Shown piece after piece: positions 14,230 to 21,634 of a stretch of 64,000 nucleotides of DNA. Location of the stretch: assembly GCF_000015565.1 (NCBI RefSeq), contig NC_008786.1:1550001-1614000 (forward strand), read 5' to 3'. Under the pieces are notes generated by a model that searched no databases, had not been told where the DNA came from, and worked only from the letters and a program-made list of their open reading frames with translations. Each line of letters begins with the position of its first letter. The stretch's first letter is position 1. The translations under genes and the position numbers were made by a program. The DNA is from Verminephrobacter eiseniae EF01-2. GTDB lineage: Bacteria > Pseudomonadota > Gammaproteobacteria > Burkholderiales > Burkholderiaceae_C.

Positions 14230-14232
14230 TAG
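13177..14232 (+). CDS. IS630-family transposase (type 1)
   Basis: A roughly 350-residue transposase with an N-terminal helix-turn-helix (TWSAIRAKLDCNDSYIALW) and a DDE core. The catalytic Asp is in AAVFSVDEKTAIQAL, the second in EIHVIVDNLSAHKT and the Glu in SWFNQVELWLAKIERDV. The start is the ATG at 13177 (MNLTEAEIVEL), preceded by GGAGG; an ATG at 13165 is possible. The stop TAG at 14230-14232 uses the target-site TA, so the reading frame ends exactly at the element boundary. No disruption is visible. Confidence 0.88.
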   Translation: MNLTEAEIVELRQQANGRAVRADLARRARLILLLAEGLTWSAIRAKLDCNDSYIALWSKRFAADRLAGLFSRHAGRQRYKVTDRLEARVLARTTKHKPADGSTHWSTRKLAAELGGDISHMTVARIWAKHGLKPHRLEGYLASNDPDFETKAADVIGLYLNPPQHAAVFSVDEKTAIQALDRKDPVLPLTPGRAERHGFEYFRHGTLSLYAAFNTKTGEVLGKTATRHTSSEFVSFLTDIVAHQPRGKEIHVIVDNLSAHKTKLVDAFLSEHPNLRMHCTPTYSSWFNQVELWLAKIERDVIARGVFTSVPDLKRKPMRYVRKYDEQPKSVKWKYFDPTRRITPDSIITVH

Positions 14233-14317
14233 GTTCCAGCGACGGACGATCGGGATGTACCTTCAGCATGGTGGTTTTCATCTTCGATGACTTGCGCAAC
14301 AGCCTCACTCCCAGTCA

Positions 14318-14443
14318 CTTCACAGACACATACACGTCGGCACCCTGTGGGCTAATCAGCTCGAAGTCGCAAGCGTAGCGACGACTCAAATCAGTGCGAC
14401 CCCAAACGTGTTTCCAAATATCACGGATACCATTTGGGTTGGC
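14318..14443 (-). pseudogene. 3' remnant of a GyrI-like (effector-binding) domain gene
   Basis: On the minus strand, just outside the Tn3-type end, the frame reads NPNGIRDIWKHVWGRTDLSR, then RYACDFELISPQGADVYVSV and K before the stop. The pattern IxxIWxxVWG...DFEL...DVYxxVK is the C-terminal end of GyrI-like or AraC effector-binding domains. The rest of the gene is missing and the frame runs into the transposon terminus, so the transposon truncated it. No matching 5' half was recognised on the other side of the transposon. Confidence 0.5.
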
Positions 14444-14477
14444 AGGGGTCGTCTCAGAAAACGGAAAATAAAGCACG

Positions 14478-15035
14478 CTAAGCGTGCGTGGAGGCTGGCA
14501 CCCAGCGGTATAGCGTCGGAATGGACACGCCGAGGTTCTTGGCCACGTCCTTGGGCAGCACACCGCTGGCCAGCAGTTCCTTGGCCGACTCGATCTTGCT
14601 GTCGGTCATCTTCGGCTTGCGCCCGCCTTTGCGGCCGAGCTGCTTGGCGACTTCCAGCCCGGCGCGGGTGCGCTCGACGGTCAGCTCGCGCTCCATTTCG
14701 GCCAGGCTCGCCATGACGTGGAAGAAGAACCGCCCGGACGGCGTGCCGGTATCGATGGAATCGGTCAGGCTCCTGAACTGGACGCCATGCTTGTGCAGGT
14801 CGCCGACCAGATCAACCAGTTGCTTGACTGACCGGCCCAACCGGTCGAGCTTCCAGACAACCAGGGTGTCGCCCTCCCGCAGCATTTCGAGCGTCTTGGA
14901 CAAGCCGGGCCGGTCTGCCCGCGTGCCACTCACCTTGTCCTCGAAGACCTTCTTGCATCCGGCCTTGGTCAAGGCTTCGCGTTGCAGCTCCAGGTTCTGA
15001 TCCTGCGTCGAGACGCGCGCATAGCCGATCAACAT
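14478..15035 (-). CDS. tnpR: Tn3-family resolvase (serine recombinase)
   Basis: A 185-residue serine recombinase that resolves cointegrates at a res site. It shows the catalytic Ser in GYARVSTQDQNLELQ, the conserved Arg pair in VVWKLDRLGRSVKQLVDL, the ASLAEMERELTVERTRAG region leading to the E helix and a C-terminal helix-turn-helix (LPKDVAKNLGVSIPTLYRWV). The length matches the family. The 3' end overlaps the left inverted repeat by a few bases. A CRISPR spacer at 63650-63681 encodes the same TLVIWKLDRL motif but matches this gene only imperfectly. Confidence 0.93.
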   Translation of the reverse strand: MLIGYARVSTQDQNLELQREALTKAGCKKVFEDKVSGTRADRPGLSKTLEMLREGDTLVVWKLDRLGRSVKQLVDLVGDLHKHGVQFRSLTDSIDTGTPSGRFFFHVMASLAEMERELTVERTRAGLEVAKQLGRKGGRKPKMTDSKIESAKELLASGVLPKDVAKNLGVSIPTLYRWVPASTHA

Positions 15036-15400
15036 GGCTTGCCTCGCGCCAGGTCGATGCGTTCCTGCATCGCCTGCATGACTTCTTCGTGGGTGTACGA
15101 CTTGGCGTTGGGGTCGTTGTCTTCCCGAAGGGCTTCCTCGACCTCGCGGGTCATGCGCTCGTCATCCTCCGGCCACAGCGCTTGCTCCATGTGCAGCGAC
15201 GCCTGACCCAACGGGTGCAGCAGGCCAAACAGCCGCATGTCGTTGGTGGCGACGATATGCTCCCGAATCCGTTCCTGAATGACCTCACTGGCTCGGTGCG
15301 CCTCCGGTGAAGGTGTGCCTTCGTAGTCGGCGGGGAATTCCGCTTCCGCGGCGATCCGCGCCCAAGCGCTGGCCAGCACCTCGATGCTGGAAGCACTCAT
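15029..15400 (-). CDS. Hypothetical transposon cargo protein
   Basis: About 123 residues, starting MSASSIEVLASAWARIAAEA. It is acidic and contains long amphipathic helices (EVIQERIREHIVATNDMRL and MTREVEEALREDNDPNAKSY). No family was recognised. Its ATG overlaps the stop of the next upstream gene as ATGA and its own stop overlaps the resolvase start, so all three are translationally coupled. The context in a Tn3 cargo block suggests an accessory or toxin-antitoxin role, but this is not supported by motifs. Confidence 0.6.
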   Translation of the reverse strand: MSASSIEVLASAWARIAAEAEFPADYEGTPSPEAHRASEVIQERIREHIVATNDMRLFGLLHPLGQASLHMEQALWPEDDERMTREVEEALREDNDPNAKSYTHEEVMQAMQERIDLARGKPC

Positions 15401-15723
15401 TTGCTCATCCACTTGCGCAGCAGTCGCTTTTTCAGGGAGGCGCGTTCGTGCGGGTTGTGTCCCTTGTGGTTGGCGATGCGAGCCGCTGTGGCGGCCTGGC
15501 GCTTGACGGGCCAGTAGGAGCGGCCATCCTTGCCCATCGACCAAACGCTGCTGACCTGGTTTTCCAGCAGGAGCAGATGGGCGCTCAGGGCGTCCGGTGA
15601 TGCGCTGGCCAGCGCGGTGCGCTCACGGGTGCGCCAGCGCTGATGCCAGAGCTTCTTGTCCTCGCGCTCGCTGCGGCAGGTCGTGTGCCCGACGATGGGT
15701 GTTTTGCGGCGGCTGCGGCTCAT
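15397..15723 (-). CDS. Hypothetical basic transposon cargo protein
   Basis: A 108-residue, strongly basic protein that starts MSRSRRKTPIVGHTTCRSER and ends KKRLLRKWMSK. Its charge suggests nucleic-acid binding. It overlaps the downstream acidic protein by four bases (ATGA), so the pair is coupled and could form a complex of a basic and an acidic partner. No known family was recognised. Confidence 0.6.
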   Translation of the reverse strand: MSRSRRKTPIVGHTTCRSEREDKKLWHQRWRTRERTALASASPDALSAHLLLLENQVSSVWSMGKDGRSYWPVKRQAATAARIANHKGHNPHERASLKKRLLRKWMSK

Positions 15724-15746
15724 GACGTGGCGGTCTCCAAGAACAT

Positions 15747-16142
15747 TCAGGACTGATCCCAGGCGTCGATGGTCAACACCTGATCGGCAGGACAGGCGGC
15801 TAAGCGGTCGGCATGCACTTCAACCTTGCCCATCCAACCGGGTGGCTGGGCGTATTCCTCGCCCTCATCGATGCCGAAAATCCAGACGCCATCCTTGGGC
15901 GGTTGGATGCCGCCGCCTTCGATCAGCGGTAGCACGTCGGCGGCCTTTGCCGTGTAGCGGTTCGGGTAGCCACCAGCGGATAGCCTCACGGCCTTGCCCT
16001 CGCGCGTCAGGCGCTCGATCCAGCGGATGCCTTCGGCCCCTGCCTCCCACTGCGCCAAGATGGCCGCACGGCGAGCCTCCTGGTCGGCGCGGGCGCGTTC
16101 CTCCGGGCTTTGCGTCGAGACGACTATCCACCAGCCGATCAT
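15747..16142 (-). CDS. Hypothetical transposon cargo protein
   Basis: A 131-residue protein beginning MIGWWIVVSTQSPEERARAD; an in-frame GTG a few codons later is an alternative start. It has an N-terminal charged helix and a C-terminal part rich in Gly and Trp (GVWIFGIDEGEEYAQPPGW). No catalytic motif or family was recognised. It is in the same strand block as the other cargo genes, 23 bases from the next one. Confidence 0.5.
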   Translation of the reverse strand: MIGWWIVVSTQSPEERARADQEARRAAILAQWEAGAEGIRWIERLTREGKAVRLSAGGYPNRYTAKAADVLPLIEGGGIQPPKDGVWIFGIDEGEEYAQPPGWMGKVEVHADRLAACPADQVLTIDAWDQS

Positions 16143-16185
16143 TGCGCGGACAGGAATTGAACGGTGTTCAGGCGTGTTGGCATGC

Positions 16186-16293
16186 TCACCACCTGTGCGC
16201 CCGTTGAAGCTCGGCTTGCAGTTCCGCGATGAAGCGATCCTGCCGCTGAATCTTTTCGGTCAGCGTTTCGAGTACCAATTCATTGGTGGACAT
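16186..16293 (-). CDS. Small hypothetical coiled-coil peptide
   Basis: A 35-codon frame starting MSTNELVLETLTEKIQRQDR and ending in RAHRW. The heptad-like spacing of Leu, Ile and Glu suggests a short coiled coil. It lies between the HEPN toxin gene and the hypothetical gene at 16142, in the same strand, with an ATG 12 bases after the toxin stop. It could be a small partner of the module. Moderate to low confidence that it is translated. Confidence 0.4.
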   Translation of the reverse strand: MSTNELVLETLTEKIQRQDRFIAELQAELQRAHRW

Positions 16294-16305
16294 TGCCTGC
16301 CCTCA

Positions 16306-16683
16306 TCAGTCCATCGGGCTACGGTCTTCATCGTCGCCATCCTGGCGCACAGCGGGCAATTGCTGGAGCAACGCCGGCAGCCATTCCTGTACCGTCTCCC
16401 ACACCACATCGAGGTTGATGTCGAAATAGCCGTGGGCCATGCGATTACGCATATTGCGCATGCTGCGCCACGGCACGTCGGCATGCGCCTGGGTGAACTC
16501 GGCGTAGCCATCCATCACCTTCGTGGCGGCCTCGCCGATGACGATCAGGCTCATGATGACGGCCTGCTGGGTGCGCTTGTCGGCCAAGAAGTCGTCCTTG
16601 GCCATCCCTTCCACGAAGCCGCGCGCGTCGGTTGCGGCCTGCTGGATGTGGTCGAGGTAATCGGGCAGGCGGTTTTCGCTCAT
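16306..16683 (-). CDS. hepT: HEPN-domain RNase toxin (HepT-like, DUF86)
   Basis: A 125-residue all-helical protein of the HepT/DUF86 family, the toxin of HEPN/MNT modules. These toxins cleave RNA with the motif R-x4-6-H, seen here as [11 protein letters not shown]. Other family features are the N-terminal [19 protein letters not shown] and [13 protein letters not shown]. The gene starts at 16683 and overlaps the stop of its antitoxin gene by four bases (ATGA), the standard arrangement with the nucleotidyltransferase first. It is cargo of the Tn3-type transposon and probably helps maintain it. Confidence 0.88.
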   Translation of the reverse strand: MSENRLPDYLDHIQQAATDARGFVEGMAKDDFLADKRTQQAVIMSLIVIGEAATKVMDGYAEFTQAHADVPWRSMRNMRNRMAHGYFDINLDVVWETVQEWLPALLQQLPAVRQDGDDEDRSPMD

Positions 16684-16970
16684 ACCGGCTGCGCCTCCGC
16701 GAGCACCTTGACCCGGAACTTCGGCGGCAGGTCGCCGGGGGTCAGCAGATCGACGTCGACGCCGAGCAGCGATTTCAGTTCTTCTTCCAAATCGCCCAAG
16801 TCCAACAACGTGGCACCGGGCAGCGCATCAACCAGCAGATCGAGGTCGCTGCCATCCCGGTCGGTGCCATGCAGCACCGAACCGAAGACGCGCGGGTTCG
16901 CCGTGCGGAAGCGGCCTACCGCTTCACGCACCGCGCTTCGCTTCATGTCAAGCACAACAGACGGTCGCAT
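16680..16970 (-). CDS. mntA: MNT-type minimal nucleotidyltransferase antitoxin (MntA-like)
   Basis: A 96-residue minimal nucleotidyltransferase. The signature GS-x-x-x-G-T-D-x-D-x-S-D-x-D-L-x-V-D is clear in [20 protein letters not shown]. In related HEPN/MNT modules this enzyme neutralises the toxin by adding AMP to a residue next to the HEPN active site. The ATG at 16970 is preceded by GGAAAGGAT. It is first in the two-gene operon with the HEPN toxin. Confidence 0.88.
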   Translation of the reverse strand: MRPSVVLDMKRSAVREAVGRFRTANPRVFGSVLHGTDRDGSDLDLLVDALPGATLLDLGDLEEELKSLLGVDVDLLTPGDLPPKFRVKVLAEAQPV

Positions 16971-17129
16971 GGGAATCCTTTCCTCTCGAAACTCGTTGAA
17001 ATTGTATGCAATCAAGAATGTAGTTTCAAGGACTATTTTCGAGAATCGCAATGCCTTGATTTCCCGTGCCGCGCCGGTTGCCTTGGCGGGCTTGTCACAA
17101 ACCTACGTTTTCAAGAAGAAGGAAACCGC

Positions 17130-17894
17130 ATACCCCGCCGTTCGATCCTCTCCACCGCCGAGCGCGAAAGTCTGCTGGCGTTGCCGGACACCAAGGATGA
17201 CTTGATCCGTCACTACACGTTCAGCGAAAGCGACCTGTCCATCATCCGGCAGCGGCGCGGCCCGGCCAACCGGCTGGGCTTCGCGGTGCAACCCTGCTAC
17301 CTGCGCTTTCCTGGCGTCATCCTTGGCGTCGATGAGCCGCCGTTTCCGCCCTTGCTGAGACGGCTCGCCAACCAGCTCAAGGTCGGCGTCGAAAGCTGGG
17401 ACGAGTACGGCCAGCGGGAACAGACCCGGCGCGAGCACTTGGTCGAGCTACAAACGGTGTTCGGCTTCCAGCCCTTCGCCATGGGCCACTACCGGCAGGC
17501 CGTCCAGTTGCTGACCGAGCTGGCCTTGCAGACCGACAAGGGCATCGTGCTGGCCAGCGCCTTGAACAAGGGGGAAGCGCGGAACGCGCTGGCCCGCGCC
17601 GTGTTCTTCAACCGCCTGGGCGAAATCCGCGACCGCAGTTTCGAGCAGCAGCGCTACCGTGCCAGCGGCCTCAATCTGGTGACGGCGGCCATCGTGTTGT
17701 GGAACACGGTCTATCTGGAGCGGGCAGCGCATGGGCTGCGTGGCAACGGTCATGTCGTGGATGATGCGCTGTTGCAGTACCTGTCGCCGTTGGGCTGGGA
17801 GCACATCAACCTGACCGGCGATTACCTCTGGCGCAGCAGCGCCAAGGTCGGCGCGGGCAAGTTCCGACCGCTACGACCACTGCCACCGGCTTAG
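17130..17894 (+). pseudogene. tnpA: Tn3-family transposase with catalytic core deleted
   Basis: The first roughly 150 codons match the N-terminal DNA-binding part of Tn3 transposases ([40 protein letters not shown]). After GIVLASA at about 17560 the frame jumps to the last roughly 107 codons of the protein ([20 protein letters not shown] through [20 protein letters not shown]). The frame stays open, so about 700 codons, including the DDE catalytic domain, have been removed in frame. The usual start Met before PRRSIL is ATA here (17130-17132), so no normal start is present. It cannot be an active transposase; a truncated end-binding protein from another start is conceivable. Confidence 0.85.
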
Positions 17895-18019
17895 CGTGCT
17901 TTATTTTCCGTTTTCTGAGACGACCCCTATATACGCCTGCTGGACTGCCTTTGATGGAGGTGTAGGTGCATGGTGACATGGTGCGACTGAAAATAGGGCC
18001 TGAGCCGATCAGGCGCGGT

Positions 18020-18088
18020 GCTCAGAAAAGGATCAAAAGTTTGACCTAAGGGTTTCTACTGTTCACTGCCGGATAGGCAGATCAGATG
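18020..18088 (+). CRISPR. Isolated type I-F CRISPR remnant (partial repeat, 32-nt spacer-like interval, degenerate repeat)
   Basis: Bases 18061-18088 match 25 of 28 positions of the canonical-orientation repeat of the large array, with the first 20 identical (GTTCACTGCCGGATAGGCAG) and the three mismatches all in the last eight. Exactly 32 bases upstream, the nine bases GCTCAGAAA at 18020-18028 equal the last nine bases of the same repeat. The 32-nt interval 18029-18060 therefore has the exact length of the I-F spacers at the main array. The 3' degeneracy of the second repeat is typical of a terminal repeat. Orientation is plus, opposite to the main array, and it lies 40 kb from it. It sits between the Tn3-type element and the Fic module. 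Confidence 0.68.
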
Positions 18089-18124
18089 TCCCGTTACGGT
18101 AATCTATTTACTGACAATTTATGA

Positions 18125-18139
18125 GTGACGCGACACTAG
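18125..18139. repeat. Terminal motif shared with the MITE-like element
   Basis: GTGACGCGACACTAG is identical to the right end of the near-palindromic element at 956-970 and has the same orientation. It lies just beyond the 3' end of the broken fic gene. It may mark the edge of a decayed insertion sequence lying to its left. Confidence 0.45.
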
Positions 18140-18141
18140 AC

Positions 18142-18750
18142 TCATGGGTTAAAAAAAAGCTGGTCTGGCATGCCAGCGCGAATAAGGCCAGCTAAACCGC
18201 TTGAGTCGCCGTTGTAGGCTTCGATTGACGCCTGGGTCATGCTGGCCTGACTGACCCCGCTCCAGTCGATCCTGTGGCCCGCCTGCTGGGCCAGTTGCCC
18301 GATGAACTCGCGCTGCGTCCTGCCGTTCCCCTCACGGAAGGGATGAAGCACGTTGATTTCCCCGAGATAGTGGCCGGCCCGCTTGCTGAACTCGTCGGCA
18401 TCGAGGCCACGCAAGAGCTGTTCCTTGGCAAGCTGCCCAAAGAGCTGCTGCGCCGCACTCTGGATCGTAATCTACCGGGCAAACATAGTGCTGCCTTTCG
18501 AGATTTCGACCTGGCGGATTTGGCCCGCCCAGTCGTACACGTCGCCAAAAAGGCGCTTGTGAATTCGCTGCAGGTGCGCTAAATCGAATTTGCCTTTAAC
18601 GGGCTGCTCGCGCAATTCGCTGGCCCGCAAAAAGGAAAGGGTGGATTCGGCTTTATCGAGTCCACCCTGTTCCTTGATTCCAAGGAGATTGCGGAGAACA
18701 CCCGTTTCGCTGTCCAGGTAAGGATCGCCGCGATCCCCGGCGTATTTCAT
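18142..18750 (-). pseudogene. Fic-domain AMP-transferase toxin, interrupted by an in-frame amber codon
   Basis: Read on the minus strand from 18750 the protein begins MKYAGDRGDPYLDSETGVLR and includes VYDWAGQIRQVEISKGSTMF. After Ala-Arg a TAG stop (18472-18474) interrupts the frame. The same frame then continues with QQLFGQLAKEQLLRGLDADE and the Fic motif HPFREGNGRTQREF, which has all catalytic residues (His, Phe, Glu, Asn, Gly, Arg). Fic toxins of the VbhT type transfer AMP to targets such as DNA gyrase. Without readthrough the product lacks the active site. The start overlaps the antitoxin stop as ATGA. A single base change explains the loss; an alternative is suppression or a sequencing error. 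Confidence 0.82.
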
Positions 18751-18935
18751 GCCATTTCTAGCCGCATGCGCGCCTTGTACTGGTCCACGGCGGCACCGAT
18801 GGCCATCTCGCCACGCGCCCAGCGTTCGGCGTCGGCCACGGCCTGTGCATCAGGCTCCAAGCCCTCGATGCGCTGGCTCGCAAGGGCGCTTTGCACCACG
18901 GCGCGGCGCTCGGTTTGTTCCTGCTCTGAGATCAT
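18747..18935 (-). CDS. VbhA-like Fic antitoxin
   Basis: A 62-residue protein of the class I Fic antitoxin type. The inhibitory motif (S/T)-x-x-x-E-(G/N), whose Glu blocks ATP binding in the Fic active site, is visible as SQRIEG in ALASQRIEGLEPDA. The protein starts MISEQEQTERRAVVQSALAS and ends KARMRLEMA. It overlaps the toxin start by four bases. It is intact although its toxin gene carries a stop codon. Confidence 0.82.
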   Translation of the reverse strand: MISEQEQTERRAVVQSALASQRIEGLEPDAQAVADAERWARGEMAIGAAVDQYKARMRLEMA

Positions 18936-18999
18936 GATTTTTGCCCCTCAGATGTAGCTGCCAAACAACATGCCATTTTAGCGCAAAACCCCCGAAATA

Positions 19000-19455
19000 T
19001 CAGTCCTTTTTGGTACGTGCAACGGCCTTATCGGCTTTTTCCGAGTCTCGGAATGCGGCCATCAATTGCGTGTGCTGCTCCTCGAAGGCTTCGAGCTGGC
19101 CGCGCAGCCCTGCCGCCTCTTCCCGCGCCGCAGCCGCGTCCCGCTGCGCCTGGTCGCGCTCGGCCTGGGCACCAGTGAAGCGCTCGACCATGCGTGCCGC
19201 TTCCTGGGCGGCCGTCTTGCGCTGCTCCTGGTGCGCCTCTGCTTGTGACTCCGCATGGGCCTTGACGCCGGCCAGCTCGCTCCGCAACGCCTCGACCTGG
19301 ACCTGGACCTGGCGCAGTTGGTCGGCCAGCTTCCCGTTGTCGGCGGCCAGCGCTTCGGCATCGCGCCGCGTCCGGGCCACCTCTTCCCGCAGGTCGGCCA
19401 CCCGGCGCTCGATTTCCTCGGCGCGTCCCTCGGCCACGGCGGCCCGCTGCTGCAT
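19000..19455 (-). pseudogene. KfrA-like coiled-coil plasmid protein, N-terminally truncated
   Basis: About 151 residues of almost continuous coiled coil rich in Ala, Glu, Arg and Gln (for example VADLREEVARTRRDAEALAA and LRSELAGVKAHAESQAEAH), ending in KAVARTKKD. This matches the long helical C-terminal part of KfrA proteins, DNA-binding organisers coded by broad-host-range plasmids. The N-terminal helix-turn-helix domain is missing and the upstream frame is replaced by the iteron region, so it is probably a fragment. The ATG at 19455 is the first reasonable start of the remaining frame. Confidence 0.6.
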
Positions 19456-19537
19456 GCCCAGCAAGGCGGTGCTCCAGCTTGGCCACGGGCAGAGCCTCAA
19501 CCGCCCATCGTGGCCCCCTGGCCAGCGCCGGCCCGGA

Positions 19538-19926
19538 TTCGTCTATCGGCGTACATTTCGCCTTCTTGCCAAACTGCGCGAATTCGTCTATCGCGGCACG
19601 CTTCTCTCGTCTATCGGCGCACATCCTTGCGCGACAAAACTACCGGAAAACCCGCGTCAGCATTGGATTTTTAGCCCGGCAACATCAAAAACGCTTCTTT
19701 TGCTGCCACGCTGAAAGCATCCGACACGGCCCAAAACACTCGTCTATCGGCGTACATTTGGCCACTTATCCACAGAAAATGCGGCCGATTCGTCTATCGC
19801 CGTACAAACACTCGTCTATCGCGGTACGCTTTTTTCGTCTATCAGTGTACATGGTTCTCGTCTATCGGCGTACATGCTACTTGGAGAAATCATTGCGTGA
19901 CAAGGACTTACGATCTCTTATCCACA
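19538..19926. other. Plasmid-type replication origin fragment with iterons and DnaA boxes
   Basis: Eight copies of a roughly 19-bp iteron with consensus TTCGTCTATCGGCGTACAT lie at 19538-19556, 19583-19600, 19606-19624, 19739-19757, 19789-19807, 19811-19829, 19834-19852 and 19857-19875, all in the same orientation. Two perfect DnaA boxes, TTATCCACA, are at 19766-19774 and 19918-19926. This is the design of an iteron-controlled plasmid origin bound by a Rep protein. No rep gene follows: an IS4-family element interrupts the region at about 19996. A decayed iteron-like motif (CTCGTCTATTGCTGGCATG) at about 21417-21435 lies inside the right end of that element and may be chance. Confidence 0.8.
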
Positions 19927-19995
19927 GCGTAACACGCGCGCGCGTGTTAACGCCTTTTTATTTAACGTTTTAACACCGCCGAAGGGGGGTATACC

Positions 19996-21475
19996 CATGC
20001 CCTTACACACAACTTCCCCCTGCATCCTGAAGCAAGCGCATATGCTCAACACCCTGCACAAAATCCCTGACCCGGGCAAAGCCAAGCCAGAGGGATTTGA
20101 CGCCGGGCTGTCCATCGCACTTGCGGCCCAGGAAGCCGCCGAGCATGGCGATTTGCCGGATGACTTCACGAATGGTCGGTGGCTGAGTCGGTGGTTTTTT
20201 CTTTGCCAAAATGTACGCCCCTTCCACTCTGCCTCGGTCAACAGCGCACTGGCGCTCAAGTCTGGATGGGTGCGCCCCAGTCTGACCAAGCGCGCCAGGC
20301 GCCAGGCCACGAGCATATACACGGCCAGCGCCAACTCCAGCTTGGCCACGCTGCCCAGTTGCAGGGCTTCGACACGGCAGCCGTTTTTGAGCACGTTGAA
20401 AAACGTTTCTATTTCCCAGCGACAGCGGTACCAGTCGATCCACTCCACCACCTCGGCAAAGTCGCTCGCCATGCGATTGGTCAGCAGATGCCATTGCACC
20501 GCCTTGCAGCCTGCCGGCGGGTTCGTTTCCTTGGCCACTACGCAGGTCACCGTCAACTGGCCACCCGCCCCATCGGGAATGTTCAAGGCGCGCGCCCAAA
20601 TTTGCTGGCGCACCACGCGGGCAGCCTCGGCGGTGCGCGCTGCCAGGGTGAATTCAATCTCGCCCAAGGGCGCATCCTCCATGGTTTGCGCCCACAATTT
20701 GCTGCCGTCGGGCAAGGTGCGGTTGTGTTTCGAGCGAATCAGCCAGTCCGCCGGATGCCCCAGATCGCGGGCGCGGCGCATCATTTCAACGATGTCCGCT
20801 TCACGATCGCCCACGCAAACCAGGCGCGTATCGGTCAAGGTTTGCGCCATCTCGCCGATGCGCTCGTAAGCCTCGCTCCAGCGCAGACTTTCCCGCACAC
20901 CGGCTCGCGTGCCATCGTCCGCCTTGGGTGTGCGTGCCCACATCCGAGCGTCGGTGATGCCCAGCGGTTCGCGTTCGGGCGTGACGGCATAGGTCGGGTG
21001 CAGGTACATGCCGCGTTGAGCTTCGTAGGACAAGGGCCCGAGGCCTTCGATGCTTTGCCCGTTGAAATCCAGCTCGGTGGTGTCTTGCAGGCACAGCACG
21101 ACGCGGTGTTGTCGCATCCGTGCTGCGGTGCGCTCGATGTGCGGGGCCAACACCGTTTCCCATTTCAAGGGCCGTTTGGCGTTGTTGGCTTGATCGAAAA
21201 ATCGATACGCCCCTTGCGTTTCGCTCCAATCCGGACATGCGCCAGGAATGCTGGCTGTGGGTTTGTCGGCAAATCGCTCCGTGAGTTTGATCAAGCGGTG
21301 ATTCAAGCGCGCATCTCCCAACTGCGCTCCTGCAAATTCTTCTGCGGCCCATGTCATTGCGGTCTCTCTCGTCTGAAAATGAATCAAGCGGGAAAAAGGT
21401 ATACCAGACTGAACTTCTCGTCTATTGCTGGCATGGGCGCGGGCTTCAAGGAGGAGGGTTGTGTGTAATGGCATG
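19996..21475 (-). mobile_element. IS4-family element (Tn5-like transposase)
   Basis: About 1480 bp. The two ends read inward CATGCCCTTACACACAAC and CATGCCATTACACACAAC, identical at 17 of 18 positions, then continue with similar pyrimidine-rich sequence. It lies between the iteron region and a hypothetical plasmid gene. No obvious target duplication was identified. Confidence 0.75.
20003..21357 (-). pseudogene. IS4-family transposase with a frameshift
   Basis: The product resembles the Tn5/IS50 group: N-terminal WAAEEFAGAQLGDARLNHRL, first catalytic Asp in VVLCLQDTTELDFNGQ, second in VCVGDREADIVEMM and the YREK-like region WYRCRWEIETFFNVLKNGCR with the Glu. After LLTEAEWKG the frame breaks: the expected continuation AYILAKKKPPTQPPTIREVI lies in the neighbouring frame and ends at 20003. 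The run of C at 20218-20221 (G on the coding strand) seems one base short. The shift removes only the C-terminal domain, about 70 residues, which Tn5 transposase needs for dimer formation, so activity is doubtful. Confidence 0.8.
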
Positions 21476-21634
21476 CGCTCAACGCCATGGTCAGAACTCG
21501 CAAACCTTGGGATAAATCGCTTCACGGCGCTTGACTCGGAAGACGGTTACTCAAAAGACTTGAACAAGGGCAGGAATTAAAATTGCAGTTGCACGATAAA
21601 AAAGATCACTTCTCCCTTCTCGGGAGGTGAGGAT

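Larger units (their letters stand above)
14445..17927. mobile_element. Tn3-family transposon with intact ends and crippled transposase
   Basis: 3483 bp bounded by perfect 38-bp inverted repeats beginning GGGGTCGTCTCAGAAAACGG, at 14445-14482 and 17890-17927. These are the ends of the Tn21/Tn3 family. Inside are an intact resolvase gene, a block of small cargo genes including a HEPN/MNT toxin-antitoxin pair, and a transposase gene that has lost its catalytic core. The 5 bp outside the ends differ (TGGCA and TATAT), so no target duplication remains; a later rearrangement probably used one end. Because the ends are perfect the element could still be moved by a related transposase supplied in trans. 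Confidence 0.92.

Noticed and set aside
14845..14885. Self-targeting of the resident resolvase gene by the spacer at 63650
   Set aside because: Five of 29 bases differ, two of them in the seed, and no CC PAM is next to the site, so efficient targeting is not expected.
17940..17967. A possible third decayed repeat upstream of the lone CRISPR unit (ACTGCC at the right distance)
   Set aside because: Only 12 of 28 positions agree, which is near background.
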